Origin: Methanobrevibacter sp.
GTDB lineage: Archaea > Methanobacteriota > Methanobacteria > Methanobacteriales > Methanobacteriaceae
Direction: 5' to 3'
Assembly: GCA_021442885.1 (NCBI GenBank)
Contig: JABUVA010000007.1
Span: 23,839 to 29,787, forward strand
DNA length: 5,949 bases
Position 1 is the stretch's first letter; the number at the start of each line of letters is the position of its first letter. The position numbers and the translations under genes are program-made. Below, in pieces: positions 1-5,733 of this stretch. The notes beneath the pieces are model-generated. The model saw nothing but the letters and a program-made list of their open reading frames with translations. It made no database searches and was not told the origin of the DNA.

Positions 1-939
1 GAAATTAATATAGTTGAGGATAGGATTATTAAGGATATTGTTCTAAATAGTGATGTTATATTATCTACAAATTCTTCAGCTGCACTGGAAGATATTGAAA
101 ATATAAAATTTGATGTAGCTATTATTGATGAGGCTTCACAAGCAACAATACCTAGTGTTTTAATTCCAATAGCTAAAGCTAATAAATTTGTACTTGCAGG
201 TGATCATAAACAACTTCCTCCAACTATTATAAGTAAAAAGGCACAGTCTTTAGAAGATACTTTATTTGAAAAGTTAATTAATAAGTATCCAGATAAATCT
301 AGCCTTTTAAATGTTCAGTATAGAATGAATAATAGGTTAATGGAGTTTCCAAATTCTGAGTTTTATAACTCAAAGTTAGATGGTGGAGATGATGTTGAGG
401 ATATAATTATTTCAGATATTTTAGAAGAGAGTAAATTATCTGAAATTGAAGAGGTTAGTATTGAAGATCAATTAATTTCATCTAAAGAACCTTTAATTTT
501 TGTTGATACTTCTAGAATTAATAGAAATAGAGAAAAACAATTGAAGGATTCGAAATCTATTGTAAATATTCTAGAAGCAGAACTTACATTGAAAATAGCT
601 AGCTTTTATCAGAAATTAGGTGTTAGTGATAATGATATTGGAATTATTAGTCCTTATGCAGATCAGGTGAATTTAATTAAAAGTAAAACAGCTATTGAAA
701 CTAAAACTGTTGATGGTTTTCAAGGCCGTGAAAAAGAAATTATAATCATATCTACTGTTAGAAGTAATGATAGGGGAAATATTGGATTTTTAAATGATTT
801 AAGAAGATTAAATGTTGCACTTACAAGAGCTAAAAGGAAATTGATTATAATTGGAAATAAAGATACTTTAAATGTTAATCCTACTTATAGTAGATTGGTT
901 GATTATGTTTATAAAAATAATGGATTAATTTCAATGTGA
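1..939 (+). CDS. Upf1/IGHMBP2-like superfamily 1 helicase, C-terminal part (5' truncated by window edge)
   Basis: The frame is open from base 1 to a TGA at 937-939, giving 312 visible residues. An ATG at 325 is internal and not the start, because conserved motifs lie before it. Counting from the window edge, I see the Walker B motif DEASQA (43-48), motif III GDHKQLPP (67-74), motif IV QYRMN (106-110), motif V VDGFQGRE (237-244) and motif VI NVALTRAK (271-278). This order defines the ATPase core of SF1B helicases of the Upf1/DNA2/SMUBP2 group, which use ATP to unwind nucleic acid in the cytoplasm. Walker A and the N-terminal domains must lie to the left of the window. An acidic, low-complexity stretch (about 125-165) sits between motif IV and the RecA2 core. 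Family assignment is secure. The substrate (DNA, RNA or hybrid) and cellular role cannot be read from this part. No gene partner follows in the same direction for over 300 bases. Confidence 0.93.
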   Translation, partial: EINIVEDRIIKDIVLNSDVILSTNSSAALEDIENIKFDVAIIDEASQATIPSVLIPIAKANKFVLAGDHKQLPPTIISKKAQSLEDTLFEKLINKYPDKSSLLNVQYRMNNRLMEFPNSEFYNSKLDGGDDVEDIIISDILEESKLSEIEEVSIEDQLISSKEPLIFVDTSRINRNREKQLKDSKSIVNILEAELTLKIASFYQKLGVSDNDIGIISPYADQVNLIKSKTAIETKTVDGFQGREKEIIIISTVRSNDRGNIGFLNDLRRLNVALTRAKRKLIIIGNKDTLNVNPTYSRLVDYVYKNNGLISM

Positions 940-1064
940 TTAGCTATTATCCTAAATATATATTGATTATTAATTTTATAAGAAATATTTTGTTTGTATA
1001 AATAGGAATTATTCGAAGGTATAAAAACAAACTTTTATATACTATTATATAATTAATAATAATT
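940..1064. other. AT-rich intergenic stretch with multiple TATA-like elements
   Basis: This is the first part of the gap between the helicase gene and argG. It is extremely A+T rich, with no open frame worth calling. Three TATA-like boxes on the + strand stand out: TATAAATA at 997-1004, TATAAAAA at 1020-1027 and TTTATATA at 1034-1041. A short inverted repeat (GTTTGT at 992-997, ACAAAC at 1027-1032) may be chance in such AT-rich DNA. No convincing terminator for the helicase gene is visible apart from scattered T-rich stretches near 974-995. Confidence 0.4.
1034..1041 (+). promoter_or_regulatory. Candidate TATA box upstream of the structured element
   Basis: TTTATATA matches the usual methanogen TATA consensus exactly. 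Archaeal transcription normally starts about 25 bases after the box centre, which would be near 1062-1065, right where the first perfect inverted repeat begins (1065). The A-rich bases before it (1023-1031) could act as a BRE. Such boxes are common by chance in DNA this AT-rich, so the fit to the structured element is the main argument. Confidence 0.4.
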
Positions 1065-1169
1065 AAGATTAAAGTAAAGCAGGTAATTTTTTTAATCTTG
1101 TCTTATTTAGGTGGTGAGTATCCTCTATATGAACACCAAGAAATACATACAACAAAACAAGCCACCTAA
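1065..1169 (+). ncRNA. Candidate structured RNA or long argG leader
   Basis: Two perfect inverted repeats lie back to back. The first pairs 1065-1073 (AAGATTAAA) with 1091-1099 (TTTAATCTT), a 9-bp stem with a 17-nt loop that contains part of a T7 run (1087-1093). The second pairs 1107-1114 (TTAGGTGG) with 1162-1169 (CCACCTAA), an 8-bp stem enclosing 47 nt. Inside it, GGTG (1113-1116) could pair alternatively with CACC (1134-1137). The 1107-1169 segment has 23 G or C in 63 bases, clearly above its flanks; in AT-rich archaea such islands often mark functional RNA. It could be a free small RNA, the first part of a roughly 195-nt argG leader, or, for the first hairpin alone, a terminator of the helicase gene. 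I do not recognise a known riboswitch, C/D box or H/ACA box in it. Confidence 0.4.
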
Positions 1170-1192
1170 TTAAGAAACTTTCTAACACTTAT

Positions 1193-1201
1193 TTTAAATA
1201 T
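1193..1201 (+). promoter_or_regulatory. Candidate TATA box for argG
   Basis: TTTTAAATA lies about 60 bases before the argG start. Initiation about 25 bases downstream, near 1222-1225, would give a leader of about 35 nt that includes the ribosome binding site. If this is the true promoter, the structured element at 1065-1169 is not part of the argG message. The box is a weaker match than TTTATATA at 1034, so the choice between the two is open. Confidence 0.3.
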
Positions 1202-1250
1202 TATTAACAACAAAAATATCAACAGAATTATTTTTATAAAATTATTTTAT

Positions 1251-1256
1251 GGTGAT
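1251..1256 (+). promoter_or_regulatory. argG Shine-Dalgarno site GGTGAT
   Basis: GGTGAT is complementary to the ATCACC near the 3' end of archaeal 16S rRNA. It touches the ATG at 1257 directly and is 3 bases from the second ATG at 1260. The extra spacing favours 1260 as the start codon. Confidence 0.75.
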
Positions 1257-1259
1257 ATG

Positions 1260-2429
1260 ATGGATAAAGTCGTTCTTGCATTCAGTGGTGGATTAGATAC
1301 CTCTGTATGTGTTAACTTATTACAAGAAGATTATGATGTAGAAGTAATTACAGCATGTGTAGATGTTGGACAAGGTGAAGAAGAAATTAAAAAAGCTGAA
1401 AAAATGGCTGAACAAGTTAAAAGCTCAAAACACTACACAATAGATGCTAAAGAAGAATTTGCAAATGACTATATTGCAAAAGCAATAAAAGCAAATGCAG
1501 AATACGAAGGATACCCATTAAGTACAGCTCTTGCAAGACCATTAATAGCTCAAAAAATCATTGAAATAGCTGAAAAAGAAGGAGCAAAAGCAATAGCACA
1601 TGGATGTACAGGAAAAGGTAATGACCAATTCCGTTTTGAAGCTGTAATCTTAGCAATGTCTGATTTAGAAATAATCGCACCAGTTCGTGAATTAAACCTT
1701 ACAAGAACTGAAGAACAAGAATATGCTGCTTCCAAAGGAATCAAACTAAACAGTGATAAAATTTACAGTATAGATGAAAACTTATGGGGAAGAAGTATTG
1801 AAGGAGATTTACTTGAAGACCCGGCAAACGAACCTCCAGAAGAAATTTATGCATGGACTGCAGGATGGGAAGGAGCTTTAAACACCCCACAAAAAATTTC
1901 AATTGAATTTGAAGAAGGTGTTCCAATAGCTATAAATGGAGAAATGATGCCTTTAATTGAAATTATTAAAAAAGCAAATTTAATTGCTGGTGAAAATGGT
2001 ATTGGAAGAGTAGATACAATAGAAAACAGAATGATTGGTCTTAAAAGTAGGGAAATCTACGAAGTTCCAGGTGCAAAATTATTAATTGCAGCTCATGAAT
2101 TCTTAGAAGAACTAGTTCTAACAACTGATGAATTAAGATTTAGTGAATATATGAGTACCTTATATGCTGATTTAGTCTACAGAGCACTATGGCAAGAACC
2201 TTTAAGAGAAGACCTTGATCAGGCATTTGATCAAATGCAAAGAAGAGTAACTGGAGAAGTAGAATTAAGACTCTTTAAAGGAAATATTACTGTTTTAACT
2301 AGAAAATCTCCATTTAGTTTACATAGTATTGATCAAATTACATTTGAAGATAAAGAAACTGATCAAAGAGAAGTTGAAGGTATGATTAAATACCACGGTC
2401 TTCAAGCTGCAAACTATCAAAAATTATAA
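1260..2429 (+). CDS. argG: Argininosuccinate synthase
   Basis: This enzyme joins citrulline and aspartate using ATP, releasing AMP and pyrophosphate, to make argininosuccinate, the penultimate step of arginine synthesis in the cytoplasm. Numbered from the ATG at 1260 (389 residues), the N-terminal PP-loop FSGGLDTS lies at 8-15. The aspartate/citrulline-binding region [13 protein letters not shown] is at 85-97, the second family signature [13 protein letters not shown] at 114-126, and [19 protein letters not shown] at 170-188. The length fits the shorter (about 400-residue) argG type rather than the longer E. coli type. Two ATGs occur in tandem at 1257 and 1260. I chose 1260 because the protein then begins [11 protein letters not shown], as usual for the family, and because GGTGAT abuts the first ATG with no spacer. 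No argH is in the window, so this gene stands apart from the final step. The reading frame is intact and codon use looks native. Confidence 0.98.
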   Translation: MDKVVLAFSGGLDTSVCVNLLQEDYDVEVITACVDVGQGEEEIKKAEKMAEQVKSSKHYTIDAKEEFANDYIAKAIKANAEYEGYPLSTALARPLIAQKIIEIAEKEGAKAIAHGCTGKGNDQFRFEAVILAMSDLEIIAPVRELNLTRTEEQEYAASKGIKLNSDKIYSIDENLWGRSIEGDLLEDPANEPPEEIYAWTAGWEGALNTPQKISIEFEEGVPIAINGEMMPLIEIIKKANLIAGENGIGRVDTIENRMIGLKSREIYEVPGAKLLIAAHEFLEELVLTTDELRFSEYMSTLYADLVYRALWQEPLREDLDQAFDQMQRRVTGEVELRLFKGNITVLTRKSPFSLHSIDQITFEDKETDQREVEGMIKYHGLQAANYQKL

Positions 2430-2433
2430 AATA
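2424..2433 (+). promoter_or_regulatory. Candidate TATA box for the sirtuin gene, overlapping the argG stop codon
   Basis: TTATAAAATA spans the end of argG, including its TAA at 2427-2429. Initiation about 25-27 bases downstream would fall around 2454-2457, leaving a leader of under 10 nt before the ATG at 2463. That fits the lack of a Shine-Dalgarno site before the sirtuin gene. The element is AT-rich and could be coincidental. Confidence 0.28.
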
Positions 2434-2462
2434 GCTATTCATAGCTATTATTTTCTTTTTTT
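2430..2462 (+). terminator. Hairpin plus T-tract after argG
   Basis: Starting on the base after the argG stop, AATAGCTA (2430-2437) pairs perfectly with TAGCTATT (2442-2449) around a 4-base loop TTCA. A T-tract with a single C (2451-2462, four T, one C, seven T) follows. Archaeal termination depends mainly on U-rich tracts, so the tract is the stronger signal and the A+T-rich stem is secondary. It fills the whole gap to the sirtuin start codon, which implies that the sirtuin gene has its own promoter or depends on read-through. Confidence 0.65.
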
Positions 2463-3170
2463 ATGTCAAAAATTAACAAACTTCAAGAAATAATAGATAA
2501 ATCTGAAAATATAGTGTTTTTCGGAGGAGCAGGAGTATCAACTGAAAGTGGAATTCCTGATTTTAGAAGTGAAACTGGAATATATAATTATACTCCTGAA
2601 GAAGTACTATCCCATACTTATTTTGAAAACCATACTGAAGAATTTTACAATTATTATAGAAAACATTTAATTTTTAATAATGCACAACCTAATCCTGCAC
2701 ATTATAAATTAGCTGAAGGAGAAAAGGCAGGTAAAATTAAAGCTATTATTACTCAAAATATTGATGGGCTTCATCAAAAAGCAGGTAGTGAAAACGTTTT
2801 AGAACTCCATGGAAATGTTAATAGAAATATTTGTCAGTTTTGTGGAAGAGAATATGAAGCTAATAAAATATTAACAACTGATGGAATTCCTTATTGTGAA
2901 TGTGATGGAATTATAAAGCCTGATGTTGTTTTATATGAAGAACCATTAAATAATTATATTTTAAATAAAAGTATTGAATATATCTCTAAAGCTGACACAT
3001 TAATTGTTGGAGGCACTTCCCTTGTTGTATATCCTGCAGCAGGACTTATTCAATTTTTTAATGGAGATAATCTAATATTAATCAATAAAAGCTCTACAGA
3101 TTATGATTCATTTGCCAGTTTAGTTATTAGTGATGCTATTGGAGAGGTTTTTTCAAAAATAGAATTTTAA
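2463..3170 (+). CDS. Sir2-family NAD-dependent protein deacylase (sirtuin)
   Basis: Sirtuins remove acyl groups from protein lysines, consuming NAD and releasing nicotinamide and O-acyl-ADP-ribose. In archaea they act on chromatin proteins such as Alba in some lineages and on metabolic enzymes. The 235 residues are close to the minimal catalytic core. I see the NAD-binding GGAGVSTESGIPDFRS (21-36), TQNIDGLHQKAG (97-108), catalytic His116 in LHGN, a zinc site with Cys124 and Cys127 (CQFC) and Cys145 and Cys147 (CEC), KPDVVLYEE (152-160) and GGTSLVVYPAAG (183-194). The second zinc pair is C-x-C rather than the more usual C-x2-C. The position matching the Arg of the Tyr-x-x-Arg acyl pocket in SIRT5-like enzymes appears to be Tyr65 (Y62-N-Y-Y65), so desuccinylase activity is not supported by this motif. 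The start is fixed by an in-frame TAG at 2442-2444 with no other start between. No ribosome binding site precedes it; the upstream bases are pure T-tract. Confidence 0.96.
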   Translation: MSKINKLQEIIDKSENIVFFGGAGVSTESGIPDFRSETGIYNYTPEEVLSHTYFENHTEEFYNYYRKHLIFNNAQPNPAHYKLAEGEKAGKIKAIITQNIDGLHQKAGSENVLELHGNVNRNICQFCGREYEANKILTTDGIPYCECDGIIKPDVVLYEEPLNNYILNKSIEYISKADTLIVGGTSLVVYPAAGLIQFFNGDNLILINKSSTDYDSFASLVISDAIGEVFSKIEF

Positions 3171-3248
3171 TATTAGTAATGGAACCAACAATTGAGAGAA
3201 ACCTAAAATTTAGAAAATGTGAAAGTGTTGATGTTCCATGTACTAATA
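3171..3248 (+). ncRNA. Long imperfect hairpin directly after the sirtuin stop
   Basis: The segment folds on paper into one long stem. The outer 8 bp pair TATTAGTA (3171-3178) with TACTAATA (3241-3248). After a single bulged G (3240), 7 bp pair 3179-3185 with 3233-3239. After a 2-base bulge (3231-3232), 5 bp pair CAACA (3186-3190) with TGTTG (3226-3230). In total 20 bp close a loop of 35 nt (3191-3225) that is A-rich and begins ATTGAGAGAAACC. It begins on the base after the TAA at 3168-3170, so it would be the 3' end of the sirtuin message, the start of a separate RNA, or a small inserted inverted-repeat element. It lacks a T-tract right after the stem on the + strand, so a simple terminator is not the best reading. 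Confidence 0.45.
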
Positions 3249-3253
3249 TATAC

Positions 3254-3330
3254 TAAGTTAATTTGAATTATTTCTAATTAAATAGAAAAAATTCCTAGTT
3301 CGTGGATGGGTCAATCCACAAATTAACTTA
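3254..3330. ncRNA. Candidate structured RNA with three-way junction
   Basis: A perfect 12-bp inverted repeat (TAAGTTAATTTG 3254-3265, CAAATTAACTTA 3319-3330) encloses two further hairpins. The first pairs 3266-3269 with 3290-3293 and, past one A-A mismatch, TTTCTA (3271-3276) with TAGAAA (3283-3288) around ATTAAA. The second pairs GTGGAT (3302-3307) with ATCCAC (3314-3319) around GGGTCA, sharing base 3319 with the closing stem. The single-stranded linker is about 3294-3301. Bases 3294-3319 contain 14 G or C out of 26 in otherwise very AT-rich surroundings. The strand is undetermined because the gap is convergent. On the minus strand the A6 at 3286-3291 would read as T6 and could end the sfsA message. 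It is not a tRNA: there is no fourth arm, no CCA and no normal T-loop. I do not recognise a known RNA family. Confidence 0.45.
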
Positions 3331-3418
3331 TTTATATGAAAGTATTTAAAGTTTTAGATATGTTAAAGGTTTTAATTAAGTAAATATTGAAGTATAAATA
3401 GAATATTGTAAAATAATA

Positions 3419-3430
3419 GTAAATATTTAC
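3419..3430 (-). terminator. Palindrome at the sfsA stop codon; weak terminator signal
   Basis: GTAAATATTTAC is a perfect 12-base palindrome that includes the sfsA stop (TTA at 3427-3429 on the + strand). The region beyond it (3331-3418) is AT-rich and holds no open frame I would call. AATATT occurs twice, at 3383-3388 and 3402-3407. A short palindrome without a loop folds poorly, so this is only a weak candidate for the end of the minus-strand unit. Confidence 0.2.
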
Positions 3431-4116
3431 TCTTGAGACAATTCAAAATCAAGAGACTCTTCAACAAAATTTATTCCATCTAAAGTATTTTCAGTTTTAT
3501 ATACAAGAATTTCAACACCTTCATCATATGCTTCATTTAATGTTTTAGAAAATTCAGGATCATTATCCCAATTTGGTCTAAAGTTATTACCTGCAGGGTG
3601 TTGAATTAAGAAAAATACCACAGTACGAATTCCATCTTTTTTAAGTTTTATAAGTTCTTTTAAGTGTTTAGTCCCTCTTTGAGTTGGTGCATCTGGAAAT
3701 CTAGCCTCACCATCAATTATTAATGTAACACCTTTAACTTCAACATAACACTCTTCATTTTCATTAGCTAAATATATATCGATTCTAGAATTATCTACAG
3801 TTTTTTCTCTTTGATGTGTAGAATAACCTAGAAGCTCTTTAATCTTACCACTTTCAATAGCTTCATATACAATTTTATTAGCTTCCTGAGAGTATAATGA
3901 AACAAGTTGATTTTTATTTTCTACAAAATGTAAAGTGAATTTAGTTTTCCTATTAGGATTATCTGATGGAGCTAAATAAACATTAGCATCTTCAACTAAT
4001 AGCTCCTTACAACGACCAGTATTTGGAACATGAGCTATTTCGATGTTTCCATCAACCTCCACCTCAGCAACAAACCTATTTGGACGTTTTTTAAAAACAC
4101 CTTTAACATAATCCAT
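3427..4116 (-). CDS. sfsA: SfsA family protein (sugar fermentation stimulation protein homologue)
   Basis: The 229 residues match the normal SfsA length. Visible family motifs are RPNRFVAEV (11-19, within an N-terminal OB-like region), HVPNTGRCKELL (29-40), SRIDIYL (110-116), YVEVKGVTL (124-132) and FPDAPTQRGTKHLKEL (140-155). Asp113 together with Glu126-x-Lys128 forms the D...E-x-K pattern of the PD-(D/E)XK nuclease fold that has been proposed for this family. The E. coli member was named from an effect on maltose metabolism and binds DNA; the true function is unclear, especially in a methanogen. The ATG lies one base after the stop of the NAD(P)HX repair gene, and AGGGAT inside the end of that gene is the likely, imperfect ribosome binding site. 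This implies translational coupling in one transcript. The gene converges on the sirtuin gene across the structured gap. Confidence 0.93.
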   Translation of the reverse strand: MDYVKGVFKKRPNRFVAEVEVDGNIEIAHVPNTGRCKELLVEDANVYLAPSDNPNRKTKFTLHFVENKNQLVSLYSQEANKIVYEAIESGKIKELLGYSTHQREKTVDNSRIDIYLANENEECYVEVKGVTLIIDGEARFPDAPTQRGTKHLKELIKLKKDGIRTVVFFLIQHPAGNNFRPNWDNDPEFSKTLNEAYDEGVEILVYKTENTLDGINFVEESLDFELSQE

Positions 4117-4117
4117 A

Positions 4118-5686
4118 TTAATCCCTACTTACCATTAATAAACTAATATAAGAAACCAAATCAGTAGCTGAAAAACCATAACCTTGTTTATTATAAGCAA
4201 CATCACCTGCTCTTCCATTTAAATAAGTAGCTACAACAGCACTATCAAAAGCATTTAACCCTTGTGAAATTAAACTAGTACTTAATCCTGCTAATGCATC
4301 ACCAGTTCCACCAACAGTCATACCAGGATTACCTGTTTTATTGATTTTAAACCTTTTACTATTAATAATTAAATCATATTGACCTTTAAGAACTATGGTT
4401 CCTTTAATTTCTCTTGCAATTCTCTGAAAAGCAGTAATGTTTTCATCTATTTTTTCAAAATCATAACCTTCACTAGATTTTGTAATCTTATTAAAATCAA
4501 TTCCTAAATCAGCTATAATCTTATTAAAGAATGTTTTAAATTCAAACAAATGAGGAGTTAAAATTAAATCTTCTTTATTTTTAATTAAGTTTATATCAAC
4601 TTCTTTTAAAGCATCTGCATCAATAACAAGTGGCTTTTTAATTTTTACAGCTAAAGTATTAAATAATTTAGATGTTTTCTCATCTCTTCCAGCACCAGGA
4701 CCAATTAAAACAGCATCAACTTTATCTACTAAATCCATAATAAAATCTAAATGATCTAGAGAAAGACAATCCCCTTCAACTTCACGAACAATAAAATCTG
4801 GAGAAGCTAATTTAATTGGAAGACTTGCAGGTTTAGGAGCAACAATATAAACTAAATCAGCACCACCTGCAATAGCTGAAAGACCAGATATTGTTGGAGC
4901 ACCAGAATAATCTTCACTTCCACCAATAATAAGTAATTTACCATTATTTCCTTTATGGGAACTTTTAGAACGATTCTTAAGTCTTAATAAATCACCAATA
5001 CCAGTAAAGTATTCTGCTTCAACTGGAATTCCAATATCACAAATTACACTACCTCCAACAAGATCCTCACCAGCTAGTTCTACTCCCTTTTTAATTTTAT
5101 GAAAACTAACAGTATACTCCGCTTTAACAGCAATATCAGCTATTTCACCATTATCAGGGTTAAGTCCTGATGGAACATCAACAGATATAGTAAGGCCATT
5201 AGATTCATTAATAATTTCAATAGCTCTTCTTACTTTAGGTTTTAATTTACCTTTAATACCTGTTCCTAAAATAGCATCAATAATAATAAATTCAGAAAAG
5301 CTATCACTAGTAGCTATTTGAGTATTTTCAATATCCTCAACACTATCAAGTGTATGAATATTAAGATGAGATAATCTTGGCTCTAAATTAAGAAGAACAT
5401 CATAATTAATTTTAGCATTTTTATCTTTAACTTTAGGGCTTAAATTATAAATATCAACTTCATAACCACGATTTAAAAGATATCTAGCAGCTACAAACCC
5501 ATCACCACCATTTCCACCAGAACCTGTGAAAATAGCTACTTTAACTGGTTTTGAAAATGTATAAACTGCAATTTTACCAATTTCCTCTGCTAGAGATTTA
5601 CCTGCTGATTCCATTAAACATAATCTTGAAAGACCTAAACACTCACAGTTAATATCTGTAATTTTCATATCTAAAGGAGAAATCAT
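4118..5686 (-). CDS. nnrD: Bifunctional NAD(P)H-hydrate epimerase / ADP-dependent NAD(P)H-hydrate dehydratase
   Basis: This cytoplasmic repair enzyme restores NADH and NADPH that have been hydrated to NAD(P)HX. The N-terminal YjeF_N (NnrE) domain, about residues 1-235, interconverts the R and S forms. The C-terminal ribokinase-like (NnrD) domain, about 240-522, dehydrates the S form using ADP in bacteria and archaea. Epimerase motifs are LMESAGK (24-30), GSGGNGGDGFVAAR (55-68), DAILGTGIKG (137-146) and SVDVPSGLNPDNG (168-180). Dehydratase motifs are KGNNGKLLIIGGS (245-257), GPGAGR (329-334), VIDADAL (354-360), TPH (377-379), KG (434-435) and GNPGMTVGGTGDALAG (452-467) with Asp463. At 522 residues it is the usual size for the fusion, and no key motif is missing. 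The start at 5686 has a good ribosome binding site and gives the expected short lead into the epimerase domain. sfsA follows after one base. Confidence 0.96.
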   Translation of the reverse strand: MISPLDMKITDINCECLGLSRLCLMESAGKSLAEEIGKIAVYTFSKPVKVAIFTGSGGNGGDGFVAARYLLNRGYEVDIYNLSPKVKDKNAKINYDVLLNLEPRLSHLNIHTLDSVEDIENTQIATSDSFSEFIIIDAILGTGIKGKLKPKVRRAIEIINESNGLTISVDVPSGLNPDNGEIADIAVKAEYTVSFHKIKKGVELAGEDLVGGSVICDIGIPVEAEYFTGIGDLLRLKNRSKSSHKGNNGKLLIIGGSEDYSGAPTISGLSAIAGGADLVYIVAPKPASLPIKLASPDFIVREVEGDCLSLDHLDFIMDLVDKVDAVLIGPGAGRDEKTSKLFNTLAVKIKKPLVIDADALKEVDINLIKNKEDLILTPHLFEFKTFFNKIIADLGIDFNKITKSSEGYDFEKIDENITAFQRIAREIKGTIVLKGQYDLIINSKRFKINKTGNPGMTVGGTGDALAGLSTSLISQGLNAFDSAVVATYLNGRAGDVAYNKQGYGFSATDLVSYISLLMVSRD

Positions 5687-5691
5687 AACAA

Positions 5692-5697
5692 CACCTT
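5692..5697 (-). promoter_or_regulatory. Shine-Dalgarno site AAGGTG for the NAD(P)HX repair gene
   Basis: Read on the minus strand, AAGGTG lies 5 bases before the ATG at 5686-5684, a normal archaeal spacing, and it supports that start. A T/A-rich stretch a little further upstream (about 5707-5725 on the minus strand) resembles a TATA element. It would place initiation almost at the ribosome binding site, so co-transcription with the upstream gene is equally possible. Confidence 0.7.
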
Positions 5698-5733
5698 ATT
5701 AGTAAATTTGTTAAATATAATATAAAATATCAC

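Noticed and set aside
325..939. Separate 204-residue protein starting at the ATG at 325
   Set aside because: The same frame is open back to base 1 and contains helicase motifs II and III before this ATG, which is the Met of the YRMN motif.
1107..1169. Archaeal C/D box or H/ACA guide RNA
   Set aside because: There is no RTGATGA / CTGA box pair and no ACA box in the right place after a stem.
1233..1240. TTTATAAA as the argG promoter
   Set aside because: Initiation about 25 bases downstream would fall at or beyond the argG start codon and would leave the GGTGAT ribosome binding site out of the message.
1550..1926. Two minus-strand open frames (1550-1744 and 1741-1926) inside argG
   Set aside because: They lie antisense within a clearly conserved argG coding region, have no recognisable motifs or ribosome binding sites, and are explained as shadows of argG.
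3254..3330. tRNA or tRNA-like gene
   Set aside because: The length is tRNA-like, but the fold has a 12-bp closing stem and only two inner arms, with no TTCRA-type T-loop, no anticodon arm geometry and no CCA end.
4538..4558. Phe381 in place of Gly in the TPHxGE segment of the dehydratase domain as a defect
   Set aside because: From memory, archaeal homologues vary at this position, and the essential GGTGD, GPG and DAD motifs are intact, so loss of function is not supported.
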